A stretch of DNA of 64,000 nt from NCBI GenBank assembly GCA_964406445.1, contig CAYORU010000014.1, positions 1 through 64,000 on the forward strand, written 5' to 3'. The DNA is from SG8-30 sp964406445 (GTDB lineage: Bacteria; Pseudomonadota; Gammaproteobacteria; Steroidobacterales; Steroidobacteraceae). Made by a program: the position numbers and the translations under genes. The notes below the pieces were generated by a model. The model was not told where the DNA came from, did no database searches, and saw nothing but the letters and a program-made list of their open reading frames with translations. Positions 8,226 through 15,601 of this stretch are shown one piece after another. How positions within the stretch are numbered: position 1 is the first letter of the stretch; each line of letters begins with the position of its first letter.

Positions 8226-10409
8226 TCAGGCGGCGGGGCGCAACGGCTCGGGCCGCCCGATGGCGTAGCCCTGGGCGAAGTCGATGCCCATGCCGCGGGC
8301 CGCCTCGAGCGAGGACAGGTCCTCGACCTGCTCGGCGATGAGCCGGAAGTTGAGCGTGCGCGCCAGGCGGACCACCGCCGCAACCATGGCCTGGTTGACC
8401 GCGTCCTTCGAGAGGTTCGCCATGTAGGAGCCGTCGATCTTCAGGTAGTCCATGGCCAGGTTCTTGAGGTTGGCGAACGCGCCGAGGTCGTTGCCGAAGT
8501 CGTCGAGGGCGAACTGGCACCCCATGCCGTGCAGCACGCCGATGAAGCGCCGCGCCGCCTCGAGGTTCGCGTTCACCGAGGTCTCGGTGATCTCGAAGCA
8601 GACCTGTGCCGGCGGCGCACCCGTGTGGTCGAAGGTCTCGACCACGAACTCGAGGAAGGCGGGATCGCCCAGCGTCTGGCCGGAGAGATTGATCGCAAGG
8701 CTCGCGCCGGCCTGCAGGCGGATCGCGCCGCTCGCGATCGCGGTAAGCGCGGTCTGCACGACCCACCGGTCGACGAGACCCATCAGCCGGTAGCGCTCGG
8801 CGGCGCGGATGAATTCGGCCGGCGCGACCGTCGCGCCGGAATCGTCGCGCATGCGCAGCAGCGCCTCCAGCGCCGGCCCGCGCGCCTCGCCCTCGCGCAC
8901 CGCCATGATCGGCTGCAGGTAGAGCTCGAAGCGACCCTCCCGAAGCGCGGTCTGCAGCCTCTGCAGCCACTGGATCTCGCCGCTGTGGCGCGCCACGGCC
9001 TCGTCGCGGGCCGAGTAGACCTGGACGTGGCTGCCCTCGCGCCGCTTGGCCGCGTAGCAGGCCGAGTCGGCCGCGTTCATCACTTCCTCGAGCGAGCCGC
9101 TCTCGCGGCCCACCTCGACGAGGCCGACGCTGACGCCGACGCTGAAGATGCGGTCCTTCCAGACGAAGCGGTAGTCGTTCACCGCCCGGCAGACGTCCTC
9201 GGCGATCTGCCGCGCCTTCTGCAGCGGACAGCCGACCAGCAGGATGCCGAACTCGTCGCCGCCGAGTCGGGCCACGGTGTCCGAGTCGCGCACCGAGTCC
9301 TTGAGCAGGGTCGCCAGCTCGCGGAGCATGTTGTCGCCCGCGAGGTGCCCGGCGGTGTCGTTGACGGCCTTGAACCGGTCGAGGTCGAGGTAGCAGGCGA
9401 CGTGCGAACCGTTGCCGGCACGGCTCACCTCCATCGCCTCGGCGAGACGGCGCTCGAACTCGCGCCGGTTGACGAGCCCGGTCAACGCGTCGTGGCTCGC
9501 CTGGTAGGACATCTGCCGGGTGAGGCCGCGCAGCTCGGTCACGTCGTGCAGCGCCGCGGCAACGCCGAGGACCTCGCCGCCCGGTCCGCGCATCGGCGAG
9601 GCCGACAGCTCGACGTTGCGCTCGGCGCCGCCGCGGGTGACGAGCAGCGCGCGTCGCCCGAGCCCGACGCGCGCGCCCGCCGCGAGGCACTGCTTGACCG
9701 GATCCGGCAGCGGCCGGCGGTCGTGCTCGTCGACGAAGCTCACGAGCTCGGCGAACGGCCGACCCTCCGCCTCCTCGGCGGGGACGCCGATGAGGGCGAC
9801 CGCCGCCGGGTTCAGGTAGTCGACGTGACCCTGCGCGCCGGTGACGACGAGTCCTTCGCCGATCGCCTCGAGTGCCAGCTGCGCGCGGGCCGGCGGCGCG
9901 CCCGCCGCCGGCTGCGCGCGGGGCGCGGGTGGGAGCATCTCGATGGCGGAGAACAGCGTGGCCGGCTCGCCTCCGACCTGCACGGTGGTGCCGCGAAGCT
10001 CGAGGCGCGTCACCTGGCCGTGGGCGTCGGCCAGCTCGACCTCGAGCAACTCCGGCGCCCGCTCGCCGGCGAGTCGCAGGGCGAGGTGCCCGGCGACGAG
10101 GCGGGAGTAGTCCGGGGCGACCAGCTCGTCCAGCCGCCGGCCGATGACCTGCTCCGCCTCCAGCCCGGCCAGCGCGCAGAACGCGGCGTTGGCGGCCTCG
10201 ATGCGCTCGCGGTGCAGCACCATCGGCTCGCGTACGGTGGTGATGAGCGCCCGCAGCAGCGCGCGCGGCTCGGCGCCCGCGTCGGCCGCCGCGGGCGGTG
10301 GCGCGGCTTCCTCGAGCCGGCGGATCTCGCGGCGCTGAACGAAGACGACGCATGCCAGCAGGACGGCGAGCACGGCCAGCGCGATGCCGGCTATTTCCGG
10401 CCCGGTCAT
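8226..10409 (-). CDS. Membrane-anchored PAS-PAS-GGDEF-EAL c-di-GMP protein
   Basis: A 727-residue signalling protein predicted to make and/or degrade cyclic di-GMP at the inner membrane. One N-terminal membrane helix (about residues 5-24) is followed by two PAS-like sensor regions (about 50-155 and 175-290), a GGDEF domain with intact GGDEF at 383-387 and an inhibitory I-site RDSD five residues before it, and an EAL domain with intact EAL at 515-517 plus a later DDFGND motif. Both catalytic signatures look complete, so either activity is possible. The start follows a GGGGAG ribosome site. Divergent from pcm; the 131-base gap to the downstream TonB gene shows no clear terminator. Confidence 0.93.
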   Translation of the reverse strand: MTGPEIAGIALAVLAVLLACVVFVQRREIRRLEEAAPPPAAADAGAEPRALLRALITTVREPMVLHRERIEAANAAFCALAGLEAEQVIGRRLDELVAPDYSRLVAGHLALRLAGERAPELLEVELADAHGQVTRLELRGTTVQVGGEPATLFSAIEMLPPAPRAQPAAGAPPARAQLALEAIGEGLVVTGAQGHVDYLNPAAVALIGVPAEEAEGRPFAELVSFVDEHDRRPLPDPVKQCLAAGARVGLGRRALLVTRGGAERNVELSASPMRGPGGEVLGVAAALHDVTELRGLTRQMSYQASHDALTGLVNRREFERRLAEAMEVSRAGNGSHVACYLDLDRFKAVNDTAGHLAGDNMLRELATLLKDSVRDSDTVARLGGDEFGILLVGCPLQKARQIAEDVCRAVNDYRFVWKDRIFSVGVSVGLVEVGRESGSLEEVMNAADSACYAAKRREGSHVQVYSARDEAVARHSGEIQWLQRLQTALREGRFELYLQPIMAVREGEARGPALEALLRMRDDSGATVAPAEFIRAAERYRLMGLVDRWVVQTALTAIASGAIRLQAGASLAINLSGQTLGDPAFLEFVVETFDHTGAPPAQVCFEITETSVNANLEAARRFIGVLHGMGCQFALDDFGNDLGAFANLKNLAMDYLKIDGSYMANLSKDAVNQAMVAAVVRLARTLNFRLIAEQVEDLSSLEAARGMGIDFAQGYAIGRPEPLRPAA

Positions 10410-10667
10410 GTCGTCGTGTTCTCCCCTGGCGCGACCCGCTAGCGCGGGCCGCCATTGTCTTTAGGCTTGTCGCGTCACGACTGAACGCAGCATAGCCCAG
10501 CGCGGTGGAGCCGCCTTGCCGGATTCACCATAATGGCGGCCGAGGCGCAGGCCCGCGGCTCGCGCGACTCACCCGGCGCGGGTTCCTGGATTGCGCCTTG
10601 TGGCAGGCCGCGACCGGCCTTAACCTCGCGCCCCTGCCCCGCCGCCTGGACGGAGATGGATGTGACG

Positions 10668-11318
10668 ATGAACATCGAGAACGCCCGCCGCCAGATGATC
10701 GACCAGCAGGTCCGCGCCTGGGAGGTGCTGGACGACGCGGTGCTCGAGGTGCTGCGGGTCGTGCCGCGCGAACACTTCGTGCCCGACGCCTACCGCGCGG
10801 CCGCCTTCGCCGACATGGAGATTCCGCTCGGCCACGGCCAGCACATGCTGCCGCCGAAGGTGGACGGACGGATGCTGCAGGCGCTCGCCCCCGCGCGGGG
10901 CGACGAGGTGCTCGAGGTCGGCACCGGCAGCGGCTTCCTCGCCGCCTGCCTCGCGCAGCTCGCGGGCCGCGTGCGCTCGCTCGAGATCCACCCGGACCTC
11001 GCCGCGACCGCGGCGCGCACGCTCGACGCGCTGGGCGTCCCGAACGTGACCGTCGAGTGCGCCGACGCGACCGTGTTCGCCGAGGAAGATCGCTACGACG
11101 CGATCGCGCTCACCGCGTCGCTGCCGGTCTACGACGCGCGATTCGAGCGCGCGCTGAAGCCCGGCGGGCGCCTGTTCGTGGTGGTCGGCACCGCGCCGAT
11201 CATGGAGGCGCGGCTGGTGACGCGCGCCGGGGCCGATCAATGGGTCTCCCGGAGCCTGTTCGAGACCTGCATCGACCCGATGATCAACGCGGCCCGTCCG
11301 CCGCGGTTCCAGTTCTAG
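10668..11318 (+). CDS. Pcm-family (protein-L-isoaspartate) methyltransferase, divergent
   Basis: A 216-residue class I SAM-dependent methyltransferase with the motif I loop LEVGTGSGF (about 82-90) and the overall order of protein-L-isoaspartate O-methyltransferase, which repairs isomerised Asp/Asn. The conserved PIMT substrate loop (normally a Gly-x-Gly-Gln followed by Thr/Ser and a downstream Ser-Gln-Pro) reads GHGQHMLPP here, so the usual hydroxyl residue is missing and true repair activity is uncertain. The ATG at 10668 is chosen because it follows GGAGAT at proper spacing; an in-frame ATG at 10656 overlaps that ribosome site. The rhodanese gene begins 8 bases after its stop and tolC lies beyond, an arrangement I recall from pseudomonads and xanthomonads. 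Confidence 0.8.
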   Translation: MNIENARRQMIDQQVRAWEVLDDAVLEVLRVVPREHFVPDAYRAAAFADMEIPLGHGQHMLPPKVDGRMLQALAPARGDEVLEVGTGSGFLAACLAQLAGRVRSLEIHPDLAATAARTLDALGVPNVTVECADATVFAEEDRYDAIALTASLPVYDARFERALKPGGRLFVVVGTAPIMEARLVTRAGADQWVSRSLFETCIDPMINAARPPRFQF

Positions 11319-11326
11319 GGGCAAGC

Positions 11327-11647
11327 ATGATTCCGGAACTCAGCCCGCGCGAGTTCGCCCGGCGGCGCGATGCCGGTGAGGACCTGCTGCTGCTCGACGT
11401 CCGCGAGCCCGACGAAGTGGCCGCCGCCTCGGTGCCGGGATCCGTGCACATTCCCATGGGCGAGGTGCCCGCGAGGCTCTCGGAGGTCGACCGCGACCGG
11501 GAGGTCGTGGTGCTGTGCAGGTCCGGGGGCCGCAGCCTGCGCGTCGCCATGTTCCTCAAGCAGCAGGGCTATGGGCGGGTGTCGAACCTGAGCGGCGGGA
11601 TCCTGCGCTGGGCCGAGGAACTCGACCCGACGCTCGCGGCCTACTGA
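11327..11647 (+). CDS. Single-domain rhodanese (sulfurtransferase)
   Basis: A 106-residue rhodanese of the GlpE/PspE size class, normally transferring sulfane sulfur to thiol or cyanide acceptors via a Cys persulfide. LLLDVREPDE marks the entry of the fold and CRSGGRS (about 64-70) is the active-site loop with Cys64. No signal peptide, so cytosolic. It starts 8 bases downstream of the pcm-like stop, so the two are almost certainly cotranscribed. Its physiological acceptor is unknown. Confidence 0.92.
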   Translation: MIPELSPREFARRRDAGEDLLLLDVREPDEVAAASVPGSVHIPMGEVPARLSEVDRDREVVVLCRSGGRSLRVAMFLKQQGYGRVSNLSGGILRWAEELDPTLAAY

Positions 11648-11665
11648 CGTCGCGAGGACCGCCCC

Positions 11666-11695
11666 TTGAACCAGGTAATATGGTGATATACCATA
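11666..11695 (+). promoter_or_regulatory. Candidate tolC promoter with an overlapping palindrome
   Basis: TTGAAC (11666-11671) is followed after 17 bases by TACCAT (11689-11694) as -35/-10 candidates, in the unusually AT-rich spacer before tolC. An inverted repeat TATGGT (11679-11684) / ACCATA (11690-11695), five bases apart, overlaps the -10, as an operator for a dimeric repressor would. Inferred from sequence only. Confidence 0.4.
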
Positions 11696-11743
11696 CTACA
11701 ACACTAGATGTGACTCCGCCCGCCCGACAGGGATGAAACGCGC

Positions 11744-13135
11744 ATGAACGTCAAGAAGCTGCTCGGACCGCTCCTCGTCCTCTCCGCCGCCGTGGCCACG
11801 GCGGCGGACGCCGGCGACCTCGCCGAGGTCTACCAGAAGGCGCTCAGGAACGATCCGCAGATCCGCGAGGCCGACGCGACGCGGCTCGCCGCGCTCGAGG
11901 CCAAGCCGCAGGCCCGCGCCGCCCTCCTGCCGCGACTCAGCGCCAGCGCCGGCTTCGACAGCACCGACAGCGAGGGCTCGCGGACCTTCTTCACCTCGGC
12001 CGGCGGCGCCTTCGCGATCAACTCCGTCGACTCCGAGAGCGACGGCGACACGCGCAGCTGGGACGTCACGCTGCGCCAGAGCGTTTTCCGCTGGGAGAAC
12101 TGGGCCAACCTGCGGCGCGCCGACCGTGTCGTCGCGCAGGCGGAGGTGGACTTCCAGGCCGCGCAGCAGGAGCTGATCCTGCGCACCTCCGAGGCCTACT
12201 TCAACGTGCTCGCGGCCAAGGACACCCTGACCGCCGCCGAGGCCGCGCACGAGGCCTTCCGGCGCCAGCTCGACCAGGCTGAGAAGCGCTTCGAGGTGGG
12301 ACTCATCGCCATCACCGACGTGCAGGAGGCCAAGGCCGCCTTCGACTCGGCGACGGCGTCGCTGATCCTCGCCAAGCGCAGCCTGGCCAACCAGCAGGAG
12401 GTGCTGCGCGAGCTGACCGGCGAGGTGTTCGACGAACTCGCCCGGCCGGGCGAGAAGGTGCAACCGGCGCCGCCCGACCCGGCCAACGAGGACGAGTGGG
12501 TGAAGCTCGCCATGGACCAGAACCTCGCGCTGGTTTCCGCGCGGATCGGCGCCGACATCACGCGGCAGGACATCAGCATCGAGCGCGGCGGCCACTACCC
12601 CACGCTCGACCTCGTGCTGTCGCGCTCGAGCCGTGACTTCGAGTCGACCTTCCGCTCGCAGGGATTCTCGGGTCCGAACGACACCGACTCCGACGACGAG
12701 TCGATCAGCCTGCAGCTCACCGTGCCGATCTACAGCGGCGGCGCGGTGTCCTCGAGCGTTCGGCAGGCGGAGTACCGCCATCGCGCGTCGCGCGAGCGCC
12801 TGGAGCGCGTCGCCCGCGAGACCGAGCGTTCGACCCGCGACGCTTACCTCGGCGTGATGTCCGAGATGGCGCGCGTGCAGTCGCTGCGGCAGGCCGTCGC
12901 CTCGTCGCGGGTTGCGCTGGAGGCCACCGAGGCCGGGTACGAGGTCGGCACGCGCACCCAGGTGGACGTGCTCGATGCCCGCCGCCGCCTGTTCGAGGCG
13001 GAGACCAACTACGCGCGCAGCCGCTACGACTACCTGATCAACGTCCTGCGTCTCGACAGGGCCGCCGGCACGCTCGAGCCGGGCAAGCTGGCGCGCATCA
13101 ACGGCCAGCTCGACGAAACCATCCGCCTGCGCTGA
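11744..13135 (+). CDS. tolC: TolC-family outer-membrane efflux channel
   Basis: A 463-residue periplasmic-tunnel/outer-membrane protein that provides the exit duct for RND efflux pumps and type I secretion. A signal peptide (about 1-23, ending ADAGD) is followed by two internally homologous halves typical of the family: the first with LAEVYQKALRNDPQI and SEAYFNVLAAKDTL, the second with DAYLGVMSEMARVQ and the TQVDVLDARRRLFEAE motif. Length fits (E. coli TolC is about 490 residues). A four-codon open frame (11733-11747) overlaps its start by ATGA. Its own candidate promoter lies upstream. It converges on the Sua5-type gene with only 10 bases between stop codons. Confidence 0.93.
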   Translation: MNVKKLLGPLLVLSAAVATAADAGDLAEVYQKALRNDPQIREADATRLAALEAKPQARAALLPRLSASAGFDSTDSEGSRTFFTSAGGAFAINSVDSESDGDTRSWDVTLRQSVFRWENWANLRRADRVVAQAEVDFQAAQQELILRTSEAYFNVLAAKDTLTAAEAAHEAFRRQLDQAEKRFEVGLIAITDVQEAKAAFDSATASLILAKRSLANQQEVLRELTGEVFDELARPGEKVQPAPPDPANEDEWVKLAMDQNLALVSARIGADITRQDISIERGGHYPTLDLVLSRSSRDFESTFRSQGFSGPNDTDSDDESISLQLTVPIYSGGAVSSSVRQAEYRHRASRERLERVARETERSTRDAYLGVMSEMARVQSLRQAVASSRVALEATEAGYEVGTRTQVDVLDARRRLFEAETNYARSRYDYLINVLRLDRAAGTLEPGKLARINGQLDETIRLR

Positions 13136-13149
13136 GCGCCCGCGCTCAG
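13132..13149. terminator. Compact hairpin shared by convergent tolC and Sua5 gene ends
   Basis: CTGAGCGC and GCGCTCAG form a perfect palindrome with a 2-nt centre, functionally a 7-bp stem with a 4-nt loop. Both stop codons (TGA at 13133 on +, TGA at 13146-13148 on -) lie inside it. No T-run, so termination is plausible but unproven. Confidence 0.4.
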
Positions 13150-14108
13150 GGCGACTCCGGCGCATCGCGGGCCGCCGCCCTCGCCAGGCGGTCGGCCGCC
13201 GCCTCCCACTCGCGCCCGTCCGGCACGCGCTCGGCGAGGATACGCGCCACGCCGCAGGCGTCGAGCTCGCGCAGCGCCGCGTACAGCTGGTGGCCATAGG
13301 CGGCCGCGTCGTCCGGCATGCGCCGCCACAGCCCCGCGAAGCCCGCCGGCGGCGCCGAACGCGCGAGCACCGCGACAGGTACGCGCGCCGCGGTCGCGCG
13401 TGCCGCGATCCCGGCGCTGCCGACGAGCTCGATGGGCGTCGCCGGCGCGTAGTGCGACCTGACCGATCCCGGGACGCGCGGCCCGCCCGGCGGGGATCCC
13501 GCGAGCGGCCCGGCCACCGACTCGATGCGCTCGCGCGGGATGCCACCCGGCCGCAGCAGCCGTGGCGCGCCGTCGAGGACCGCCACGATCGTCGACTCCA
13601 GCCCGACCTCGCAGTCGCCGCCGTCGAGGATGCAGTCGAGCGATGCGCCGAACTCGGCCCGGACGTGCTCCGCCCGGGTCGGGCTGACCCGGCCGTAGAG
13701 GTTCGCGGACGGCGCCGCGATGCCGCCGCCGAAAGCCGCGAGCAACGCCTGCGCGACCGGGTGCGAGGGCACCCGCAGCGCCACCGTGTCCTGCCCGCCC
13801 GTGACTTCGTCCAGCACGCGGGCCGCACGCGGCAGGACGAGCGTCAGCGGCCCGGGCCAGAAGGCCTCCGCGAGCCGGCGCGCCGCCGCCGGGATCTCCC
13901 TCGCCCAGCCTTTGGTGTCGGCGGCCGACGCGAGATGGACGATCACAGGGTGGCTCGCGGGACGGCCTTTCGCGGCGTAGATCCGCGCCACGGCCGCCGG
14001 GTTCGCGGCATCGGCGCCGAGTCCGTAGACCGTCTCGGTGGGAAAGGCCACGAGGCCCCCCTCGCGCAGGATGCGCGCTGCCCGTGCGATCTCGCGCGTT
14101 GCCGCCAT
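13146..14108 (-). CDS. L-threonylcarbamoyladenylate synthase, Sua5 type
   Basis: It makes threonylcarbamoyl-AMP from Thr, bicarbonate and ATP, the first step of the t6A37 modification of ANN-decoding tRNAs. The 320-residue length shows the two-domain Sua5 form rather than the short TsaC: an N-terminal YrdC/TsaC domain (FPTETVYGLGADA, KGRPASHPVIVH, PSANLYGRVSPT) and a C-terminal Sua5 domain after a Pro/Gly-rich linker with the SHYAPATP motif that opens that domain. No frameshift or missing motif. Cytosolic. It is the last gene of the long minus-strand run that includes the gcv genes, with a 42-base gap to the upstream lipoprotein gene. Confidence 0.92.
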   Translation of the reverse strand: MAATREIARAARILREGGLVAFPTETVYGLGADAANPAAVARIYAAKGRPASHPVIVHLASAADTKGWAREIPAAARRLAEAFWPGPLTLVLPRAARVLDEVTGGQDTVALRVPSHPVAQALLAAFGGGIAAPSANLYGRVSPTRAEHVRAEFGASLDCILDGGDCEVGLESTIVAVLDGAPRLLRPGGIPRERIESVAGPLAGSPPGGPRVPGSVRSHYAPATPIELVGSAGIAARATAARVPVAVLARSAPPAGFAGLWRRMPDDAAAYGHQLYAALRELDACGVARILAERVPDGREWEAAADRLARAAARDAPESP

Positions 14109-14150
14109 GCGCGGATGATAGCGGGCGGAGCGTGCTCGGGCTTGCGTGCG

Positions 14151-15113
14151 CTACGGCGCAGCGCAGGCCGGCTGCTGCGGGCCCGCGCCAGCGATGCGCG
14201 CGCTGTCTCGCAGTTCGCCGACCTCGTCCTCGAGGGCGGTGCCCGCGGCCAGCTCGCGCGCCCGCTCCACCTCGTTCAGCGCCTCCTGCGCGCAGCCCGA
14301 TTCGAGCAGCGCGGCGGCGAGGTTGTAGCTCGCCGCGAGGTTCTGCGGCGCTAGCGTGCTGGCGCGCCGGTAGGCGGCCAGCGCATCGGGCAGCCGACCG
14401 GTGGCATGCGACGCGTTGCCGCGCCCGAGCCACAGCAGCGCCTCGTCGGGCCACCGCGCGAGGCCCGCGTCGTAGGCGGCGAGCGCCTCCTGCAGGCGAC
14501 CGGCCGACTCCAGCCCCGCGGCCGCGGCCAGGTAGGGCCCCGGCTCGACGGTCGCCGGCAGCTCGCCGGGCTCGACGACGACCACGCCCCAGTTTCCTGC
14601 GCGTTCCACGGTCGCGGCGAAACGCCGCCACCCCAGCGCGACACGCGCGTCGCGACCCGACCGCAGCAGCACCCCGTCGACCGCAGCGTCGTAGCCGACG
14701 AGCACCGCGTAGTGCCACACCGGGAAGCCTGGAGTCCGCAGGTTCTGCAGCACCAGCACCGGTCGGCCGGCGACCAGTTCCGCGAGGAATGCCGCGGGAT
14801 CCGGGGCGAGGGTGTACGCGAGACGGCCGTGGCGTCGCGTCGCGCCGAGCAGCTCCGGCTGCAGGCTGCCCTCGCGACCCGGCAGGTAGACCTGCGGCAC
14901 GAGGTCATCCGGGGTGACCTCGACACCGGTGGCCGCGAGCACGGTGGCGAGCGCGGCCGGGCCGCACTCGTAGTCCTCCTGGGGAAAGAACGGCGTGCCG
15001 GCCAGCTCGACCGCGACAGGCGCGCCGGGCGGCAGCAGCTGGCGAAGCGGCGGCTTCGCCGCGCAGGCGGAGAGCAGGGCGAGCAGGCAGGCGGCGAACG
15101 CCGCCCGCGTCAC
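14151..15113 (-). CDS. PA2778-type lipoprotein cysteine peptidase (C39-like) with TPRs
   Basis: A 320-residue lipoprotein with lipobox LLSAC (Cys17). It has a papain-like/C39 domain with nucleophile context EDYECGPAAL (Cys50) and catalytic-His context VWHYAVLVGYD (about 130-140), then about three tetratricopeptide repeats (AAAGLESAGRLQEALAAYD, WLGRGNASHATGRLPDA, NLAAALLESG). C39 domains usually cut double-glycine leader peptides in transporters; this stand-alone envelope version with TPRs matches the family named after Pseudomonas PA2778. Its ATG overlaps the stop of the PA2779-type gene by 4 bases, so the two are translated together. Substrate unknown. Confidence 0.85.
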   Translation of the reverse strand: MTRAAFAACLLALLSACAAKPPLRQLLPPGAPVAVELAGTPFFPQEDYECGPAALATVLAATGVEVTPDDLVPQVYLPGREGSLQPELLGATRRHGRLAYTLAPDPAAFLAELVAGRPVLVLQNLRTPGFPVWHYAVLVGYDAAVDGVLLRSGRDARVALGWRRFAATVERAGNWGVVVVEPGELPATVEPGPYLAAAAGLESAGRLQEALAAYDAGLARWPDEALLWLGRGNASHATGRLPDALAAYRRASTLAPQNLAASYNLAAALLESGCAQEALNEVERARELAAGTALEDEVGELRDSARIAGAGPQQPACAAP

Positions 15114-15496
15114 GGCACCTTCTTGAAGATGTCGATCGCGCCCGTGTACTCGAGCACCAGCAGCACGACCAGCACGATGCCGAGCACCGCCAGCACGCCC
15201 GCGCCGGCCGGCAGCTCGTCGAGCCTCTCCGACAGCAGGGTCAGCTCCGCGGGGGTCAGCGCCGCGAGGCGCGCGTCGACTTCGGCCGGGTCGACACCGA
15301 GGCCGGTCAGCCGCGTGCGCACGTCGTCCCGCGCGAGCGCCGCCTGTGCGGAGGACAGGGCGGCCGACTGCCGCTCCATCGCGATCGCGTCGGCCGTGCC
15401 GATCATCGAGGCGGCCGCGGCCTGCGGCACCGGGGCCGCGACCAGGCTCAGGCAGAGGACGAGCGCGCCAGCGCGGCGCATGAGGTTCTTGGCCAT
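15110..15496 (-). CDS. PA2779-type small membrane protein
   Basis: A 128-residue protein with an N-terminal signal sequence ending in AAAAS, a predominantly helical periplasmic segment (about residues 35-95, with repeated Ala/Leu/Arg heptads), and a C-terminal transmembrane helix (about 98-118, AGVLAVLGIVLVVLLVLE) before a short basic tail. It corresponds to the conserved family named after Pseudomonas PA2779, found next to the PA2778-type peptidase as here. Function is unknown; I infer that it is a partner, inhibitor or substrate of that peptidase because of the fixed pairing and 4-base ATGA overlap. Confidence 0.8.
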   Translation of the reverse strand: MAKNLMRRAGALVLCLSLVAAPVPQAAAASMIGTADAIAMERQSAALSSAQAALARDDVRTRLTGLGVDPAEVDARLAALTPAELTLLSERLDELPAGAGVLAVLGIVLVVLLVLEYTGAIDIFKKVP

Positions 15497-15601
15497 TGCA
15501 ACTCCTCGGACCCGCCGGGGCCCGCCAGCCCCGAAGTCTACCCTGTCCGCGCGCCGGAGCCAGCTTCGCCGCGCGACGACACCCGGCTCAGGCGCGGCGG
15601 C

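Noticed and set aside
5719..10455. A 1578-codon minus-strand frame running through both the c-di-GMP protein gene and the TonB receptor gene
   Set aside because: The part before 8094 is an out-of-frame reading of the PAS-GGDEF-EAL gene. The receptor's signal peptide and ribosome site place its start at 8094.
10500..10667. Promoter for the pcm-rhodanese pair (CATAAT at 10529-10534)
   Set aside because: The matching -35 position reads TGGAGC, three of six consensus bases; too weak to report as a feature.
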